In this document: positions 60,334 to 64,000 of the stretch, one piece after another
Position numbering within the stretch: the stretch's first letter is position 1
Layout: every line of letters begins with the position of its first letter
DNA from: Streptomyces yangpuensis
Lineage (GTDB): Bacteria; Actinomycetota; Actinomycetes; Streptomycetales; Streptomycetaceae
Assembly: GCF_001005295.1 (NCBI RefSeq)
Contig: NZ_LBMK01000003.1
Span: 875,060 to 939,059, forward strand
Direction of reading: 5' to 3'
DNA length: 64,000 nucleotides
The notes under the pieces: generated by a model
Seen by the model: the letters and a program-made list of their open reading frames with translations, nothing else
What the model was told of the DNA's origin: nothing
Database searches by the model: none
Translations under genes and position numbers: made by a program

Positions 60334-60993
60334 ATGAGTATCGGATCACTCGCCGTCAGGGCTCACCGTCGGCGTTCCCCGGGCCCCGCTGACAGGCCCG
60401 GCGAAGCGAGGGCCTGGGCGGCGGCAAGCGGGCCAACGGAAACAGAGGCGGCTGCCGGTCAGCTCACCTCGGACGCCCTCGTCGCGGCGCTGCCCACCGA
60501 GGTAATCGTGCTGTACACATCGGTGCTGGGTGTGCTGTCCGGCGTGCTCGAGGACGACGACGCGGCGTCCTACGTGCCCCTGCGCTGGGGGCTCTACTGC
60601 GGCTGCATCCTGGCGACCGCGCTGGCGCTCAACGTCACGTACGTGTTCACCGGGGTTCAGCGCAAGGAAGAGGTGGGGAGCCGCGGCGGGCCCCTGCCGC
60701 CCAATAGAAGCGACGACGCCGCTACGTCACCGCACGCCAAGCCTGACAATGACAATGACGCCGGGAAGGAGGGAATGCCGGTGGCCGAGACGCTCATGGC
60801 CTGCGTCTCGTTCGCCGTCTGGGGGCTCGTGGTCCCCGGTTCGCCGCTGTACGTAATCCTGCTGCCTCCGACGCTCCCGGTCGTGGTCGCGGTCCTCAGC
60901 GCGGCGGGTACGTTCTTCGCCGCCGTGGTCTTCGCGCCCTGGCTGAACCGGAAGGCTGGCCGAGCGGCGGACGCTAAGCGCCCCACGTCCTGA
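60334..60993 (+). CDS. Membrane protein paired with the protease
   Basis: 219 residues. A basic/disordered N-terminus (1-48) leads to helices at about 52-72 and 86-106, a 40-residue hydrophilic loop with Asp/Asn-rich NDNDAGKEG, and helices at about 151-167, 171-185 and 187-204. GGGAGGAG is 5-8 nt before the ATG. No known family is recognised. The tight spacing after the protease gene and its similar base composition indicate they are inherited together; the hydrophilic loop could be the protease's substrate, but that is speculation. Confidence 0.65.
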   Translation: MSIGSLAVRAHRRRSPGPADRPGEARAWAAASGPTETEAAAGQLTSDALVAALPTEVIVLYTSVLGVLSGVLEDDDAASYVPLRWGLYCGCILATALALNVTYVFTGVQRKEEVGSRGGPLPPNRSDDAATSPHAKPDNDNDAGKEGMPVAETLMACVSFAVWGLVVPGSPLYVILLPPTLPVVVAVLSAAGTFFAAVVFAPWLNRKAGRAADAKRPTS

Positions 60994-61091
60994 GAGCCCT
61001 CGGACACCGGCGCTCACATCGTCAAGGAGTACCGACAGACCGACCGGGCGTGGCTGGGCTCTATGACGTACGGCCCAGTAGTGGTGCCCAG

Positions 61092-61510
61092 TCAGGTCGT
61101 GAGAGCCGGGAGTTGCGCGGCCCTGCGGACGGAATCGACGTGGTCAGTGACGTCGCCCGCCCCCTCATCCGCGGGCCTCAGCCACAGGAAGACGCCAAGG
61201 GTGTGTTGCCACGGAGAGCCGGGACCGCGACCGAGTCCCATCCGGGCAGACACTCCTGGTGCCCGACGGCGTACCCGGTCTCACGGATCTCATCGATGCT
61301 CGCCAGTAGTTGTTCGTTGCTCATTGCGCCGGGGCCAGCGATCGCCGCGTCGGCTCAGCAAGGGCAATTTCCCTGATGTCCTAGGGGACATAGGCGAGCA
61401 GAGCTCGTCCGGACGCGTCGGCCCTCAGCGAGCATCCCACCGTGAGCATGTCGAAGGCCGTCATGCCGAAGTCAGAGGGGTTGTAGTTCCCCTTGGCGTA
61501 GTCGGTGGCC
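61092..61510 (-). pseudogene. Decayed IclR family regulator (effector domain)
   Basis: The minus strand preserves pieces of an IclR C-terminal domain in several frames. SLRADASGRALLAYVP, an in-frame TAG at 61383-61381, then DIREIALAEP; a frame change to NEQLLASIDEIRETGYAVGHQE and CLPGWDSVAVP (61324 down to about 61200, quoted in two parts); and after a further frameshift near 61197, GVFLWLRPADEGAGDVTDHV ending at 61092. The GRALLA, IRETGYAV and VAVP motifs are those of the IclR fold. The helix-turn-helix part is absent. At least one stop and two frameshifts make it non-functional. Confidence 0.72.
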
Positions 61511-62033
61511 GCACGTCGGACACCAACCGGGGCCAGGGTTCCTCACCCCAGCCAGGACGAGGCCACTACCAGAAACAAACTCAACGTCCACTGACGGTCG
61601 CATTTCCCCGAGGAGGACATCCATTCCCCATCACATCGACAGAGCTCCCCCCTCGACAATCCACCTGAGCGAGCATCGTCCCAAGGAGAAGAAGACTCAA
61701 CACGCTGAACTTGACGGGGAACCGCCGTGTCACCGGTGGCCCAGAGCTCGCGCGCCGGTTCCTGCTGCGTCTTCGGCCGCTTCGCGAGGGCGCGCAGCCT
61801 GCCGAGGTTCACACGAATGGTGCGGACGCGAGGGGGAGTCCCGGCCGGTGCCCGAGATGCCGATCGACGAGGCGGTGACTAATATCATCCGTAGGCCACT
61901 GTGGCCATCGCGGGACTGGAACTCTTTGCCCGCGGTGGAACGCCAGAGCGCGAGGCGTGCGGCATATCGCACCGGCCCACGAGGTCCGCGGCCCGATCGA
62001 GGCCGTGTTGACGGGGGATGTGCGCACTCACAT

Positions 62034-62053
62034 CTGTACTGCCACAGGTACAG
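62034..62053. promoter_or_regulatory. Inverted repeat CTGTAC-N8-GTACAG
   Basis: It lies 70 nt before the small secreted peptide gene, 20 bp after TTGACG (62008-62013), a good -35. TGTACT inside it could be part of a promoter, but the spacing from TTGACG (21 bp) is too long for a standard one. Confidence 0.35.
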
Positions 62054-62105
62054 CCTTGTGCGTCCTCTGCTGAGGAGGAAGAACAAATTTTCGTGCAATA
62101 GCAAC

Positions 62106-62118
62106 GAGAAGGGTTCTC
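62106..62118 (+). promoter_or_regulatory. Small hairpin covering the ribosome-binding site
   Basis: GAGAA-GGG-TTCTC: the AGAAGGG Shine-Dalgarno of the next gene is one arm and the loop, so translation could depend on melting or on a ligand. Confidence 0.4.
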
Positions 62119-62122
62119 AACC

Positions 62123-62350
62123 ATGCGAGCAACGAGAGTCAAGCGTCTCTTCGCGGTGTCCGCCATCGGCGTTCTGATGGCCGGCGGTGCCCTGGGGGCC
62201 GCAGGTACCGCCTCGGCGGCCACCCCCACCCAGTCCGTCACGTACGTGAGCGGCGGCGGTTGGGACCATGACAAGGGCGGCCACCACCACGGCTGGTACG
62301 ACGATGACGACGACGACTACCGTGGCGGAGGCAAGGGCCACGGCTGCTGA
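62123..62350 (+). CDS. Small secreted Asp/His-rich peptide
   Basis: 75 residues. Signal peptide about 1-32 (MRATRVKRLF, hydrophobic core, TASA cleavage site) leaves a mature peptide of about 43 residues with HDKGGHHHGWY, six consecutive Asp (DDDDDD) in DDDDDDY and a C-terminal Cys as the last residue. His and Asp clusters suggest metal binding; the terminal Cys could form an intermolecular disulphide. No family recognised. AGAAGGG lies 10 nt before the ATG. A 14-bp terminator follows 31 nt after the stop. Confidence 0.7.
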   Translation: MRATRVKRLFAVSAIGVLMAGGALGAAGTASAATPTQSVTYVSGGGWDHDKGGHHHGWYDDDDDDYRGGGKGHGC

Positions 62351-62381
62351 CACGAGCAGCACCACTGATACGAACACCACA

Positions 62382-62414
62382 CACTGTGCGGCCCGCGCGA
62401 CGGGCCGCACAGTG
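62382..62414 (+). terminator. Strong terminator of the small secreted peptide gene
   Basis: CACTGTGCGGCCCG and CGGGCCGCACAGTG form a perfect 14-bp stem with a 5-nt loop. It separates the peptide gene from the SpoIIE phosphatase gene. Confidence 0.75.
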
Positions 62415-62492
62415 CCGTGTCCCCGCCCGCGGCACCCCCGCCGCCGGCCGTCCCGCAGGGACACCGGCCGGGGACAGTGAGAGGCTGGCAGC

Positions 62493-64000
62493 ATGGCCCG
62501 TAGGGGAGACGTTCCCGAGGTCGGCTGGCCGGCGCGGCCGGACACGAGCCTTGCGCTCAACCGCATGGGCACGTTCGACTGGGACCTCGACAGCGGGCGG
62601 ATGCACCTGGATCCCACCGCCCTCGAGGTCCTCGACCTGCGCCCGGAGGAGTACAGCGGCACCCCCGCCGGGCTCCGCTCGCGCATCGCGCCCGCCGAGG
62701 AGGCCCGGCTCGACTCCCGGGTCGCCCAGGCCATCAAGGACGGCCGCAGCCACTACGGGGCCTACGTCCGCAGCCGCCGCCGCGACGGGTCGCCCGCGTG
62801 GATCCACGTCCAGGGCCACATCCTGCGGGACCCGGCGGGCCGGCCGTACCGCGTCATCGGCATCCTGCGCGACGCCGCCCACGACCCGGGCGAGCCCGGA
62901 GCCGCCGGGGAACAGGACGAGGGGCGCCGCCGGATGACCGGCGTCGTCGAGCGGACCACCGCCATCCTCGCCCACGCCCGCACCGTCAACGACGTGACCG
63001 ACGTCCTCAAGGACCCGCAGGCACTCGGGCACCTCGGCGCCGTCAGCGTGATGCTGGGCGTCGTCGACGGAGGGCGCATCCACCTCGTCGCGGAGGGCCA
63101 GCTCGGTACGTACGTCCCCGAGATCGAATACACCCGGATCGACGCGCAGTTCCCGATGAGCGTCGCCGTGCGCACCATGCAGCCGGTCTTCATCCTCTCG
63201 CGCCAGGAGTTCCAGCAGTCCTACCCGGAACTGTGGCCCTACATCGAGCCGCTGCCCGTCCACAGCGGGGTCTACCTGCCGCTGATCGCCCAGGGCCGGC
63301 CCGTCGGCGCCCTCGGGCTGCTCTACAAGCGGGAGGGCGACTTCACCGCCGAGGAACGCAACCTGCTGATGGCACTCGGCAGCGGAGTCGCCCAGAGCCT
63401 CCAGCGCGCCATCCTCTTCGAACAGGAGCACGACCTCGCCGACGGCCTCCAGCGGGCCATGCTGCCGCGCCGGATCCCCACGGTGCCGGGCGCGCTGATC
63501 GCCGTACGGTACCGCTCCGCCCGGATGGGCAGGGACATCGGCGGCGACTGGTACGACGTGGTCCCGCTCGGCGGCGGCCGGGTCGGCGTGATGATCGGCG
63601 ACGTCGAGGGCCACGACACGGACGCGGCCGCCGTCATGGGACAGCTGCGCATCGTGATGCGCGCCTACGTCGTCGAGGGGCACACGCCCGGCGCGGCGAT
63701 GGCCCGGGCCTCCGCGTTCCTGCGGGAACTGGAGACGGAACGCTTCGCCACCTGTACGTACGCCGAGGTCGACCTGACCAGCGGGATGCTCCAGCTGGTC
63801 CGCGCCGGCCATCTCGACCCGGTCGTGCGGCGCGGCGACGGCAGCTGCCACCGCATCCAGGTCGCGGGCGGCCTGCCGCTCGGGCTGCCGCCCCGCGAAC
63901 CGTCCTCGGCGCCGGACTCCGGCTACCCCGTCACCAGCGTGGAACTCCACCCCGGCGACACCCTGGTGCTGTGCACGGACGGGCTGATCGAACGACCCGG
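62493..64000 (+). CDS. PAS-GAF-SpoIIE protein phosphatase, 3' end outside window
   Basis: The frame is open from ATG 62493 (GAGAGG upstream) to the end; 502 residues are visible. A PAS domain lies about 22-128 (MGTFDWDLDSGRMHLD, then SHYGAYVRSRRRDGSPAWI), a GAF domain about 150-310, and the SpoIIE PP2C-type phosphatase from about 320: RDIGGDWYDV, GDVEGHDTDAAAVMGQL and LCTDGLIERP carry the metal-binding aspartates. In streptomycetes many such proteins dephosphorylate anti-anti-sigma factors. Some carry a C-terminal HATPase, which would lie beyond the window. No partner anti-sigma gene is adjacent here. Confidence 0.92.
   Translation, partial: MARRGDVPEVGWPARPDTSLALNRMGTFDWDLDSGRMHLDPTALEVLDLRPEEYSGTPAGLRSRIAPAEEARLDSRVAQAIKDGRSHYGAYVRSRRRDGSPAWIHVQGHILRDPAGRPYRVIGILRDAAHDPGEPGAAGEQDEGRRRMTGVVERTTAILAHARTVNDVTDVLKDPQALGHLGAVSVMLGVVDGGRIHLVAEGQLGTYVPEIEYTRIDAQFPMSVAVRTMQPVFILSRQEFQQSYPELWPYIEPLPVHSGVYLPLIAQGRPVGALGLLYKREGDFTAEERNLLMALGSGVAQSLQRAILFEQEHDLADGLQRAMLPRRIPTVPGALIAVRYRSARMGRDIGGDWYDVVPLGGGRVGVMIGDVEGHDTDAAAVMGQLRIVMRAYVVEGHTPGAAMARASAFLRELETERFATCTYAEVDLTSGMLQLVRAGHLDPVVRRGDGSCHRIQVAGGLPLGLPPREPSSAPDSGYPVTSVELHPGDTLVLCTDGLIERP

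Larger units (their letters stand above)
61511..62122. other. Intergenic, degenerate and upstream leader of the next gene
   Basis: 612 bases without a convincing gene. A minus-strand frame ending at 61543 (NLGRLRALAKRPKTQQEPAR at its start) has no family resemblance I can name. The last 60 bases are AT-rich for this genome and form the 5' leader of the small secreted peptide. Confidence 0.5.

Noticed and set aside
61543..61812. Minus-strand ORF of 89 codons beside the IclR remnant
   Set aside because: No family resemblance, poor start context, and it lies in gene-poor degraded sequence.

Overview
The window is chromosomal DNA of a high-GC actinomycete, almost certainly a Streptomyces or close relative. 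Codon third positions are nearly all G or C, starts are often GTG, and several families are typical of streptomycetes: streptophobe, DUF6777, DUF6421, DUF6643, an FHA-ABC transporter, a SpoIIE phosphatase with PAS and GAF domains, F420-type nitroreductase-like enzymes and mycothiol-dependent isomerase-like proteins. I see no rRNA, tRNA, CRISPR array or intact insertion sequence.

Layout. 0-3.3 kb: a translationally coupled operon (DUF6421 protein, SDR oxidoreductase, threonine-aldolase-like PLP enzyme), then a transglutaminase-like protein. 3.3-6 kb: a small secreted Cys/Trp-repeat protein, a PlsC-type acyltransferase, a thioredoxin-like protein, and a flavin reductase preceded by a 26-codon cysteine leader peptide. 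6-10.6 kb: etfB-etfA, a DUF6986 (HpcH/CitE-like) enzyme and a LacI regulator. 10.7-18.9 kb: a P-loop kinase-Nudix fusion, MBL hydrolase, M20 dipeptidase, geranylgeranyl-reductase-like flavoprotein, a deazaflavin oxidoreductase with its divergent TetR regulator and paired operators, and a secreted spherulin-4-like protein. 19-25.3 kb: lipoprotein, mycothiol-type isomerase, AlkB-like dioxygenase, ROK regulator, anti-sigma-type ATPase, a Cds1-like cysteine desulfhydrase and an SRPBCC protein.

25.5-34 kb: a large membrane alpha/beta hydrolase, a beta-helix AAA+ ATPase, an Rv1733c-like membrane protein, a MOSC protein, a DUF6643 protein and an HpnB-like glycosyltransferase. 34.3-38.3 kb: a glutamate-racemase-like protein, a decayed ABC-F gene, an ADP-ribosylglycohydrolase, and a TetR/FAD-monooxygenase pair with a strong operator. 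38.4-47.2 kb: RibD-like reductase, PH-like membrane protein, Lnt, Nudix, acyltransferase-3, secreted trypsin-like protease, GT39-like mannosyltransferase and a GNAT-AAA+ fusion.

47.3-58.9 kb is rich in regulatory and envelope genes: Ser/Thr kinase with a coupled membrane partner, UPF0261 protein, Nudix, cation-diffusion facilitator, FHA-ABC transporter, its SH3-like companion, streptophobe, and a DUF6777 membrane protein. 58.9-62.1 kb looks foreign: lower GC, an intracellular trypsin-like protease plus membrane-protein pair, and a decayed IclR gene. The window closes with a small Asp/His-rich secreted peptide and the start of a SpoIIE phosphatase that runs off the end.

Common themes are envelope and signalling functions (lipoprotein acylation, phospholipid acyltransfer, kinase/FHA/PP2C proteins), divergent regulator-target pairs with readable operators, and starts that look leaderless (a TANNNT hexamer 6-7 nt before the start codon). 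The least-described items are the protease-membrane pair, the cysteine leader peptide and the beta-helix AAA+ protein.
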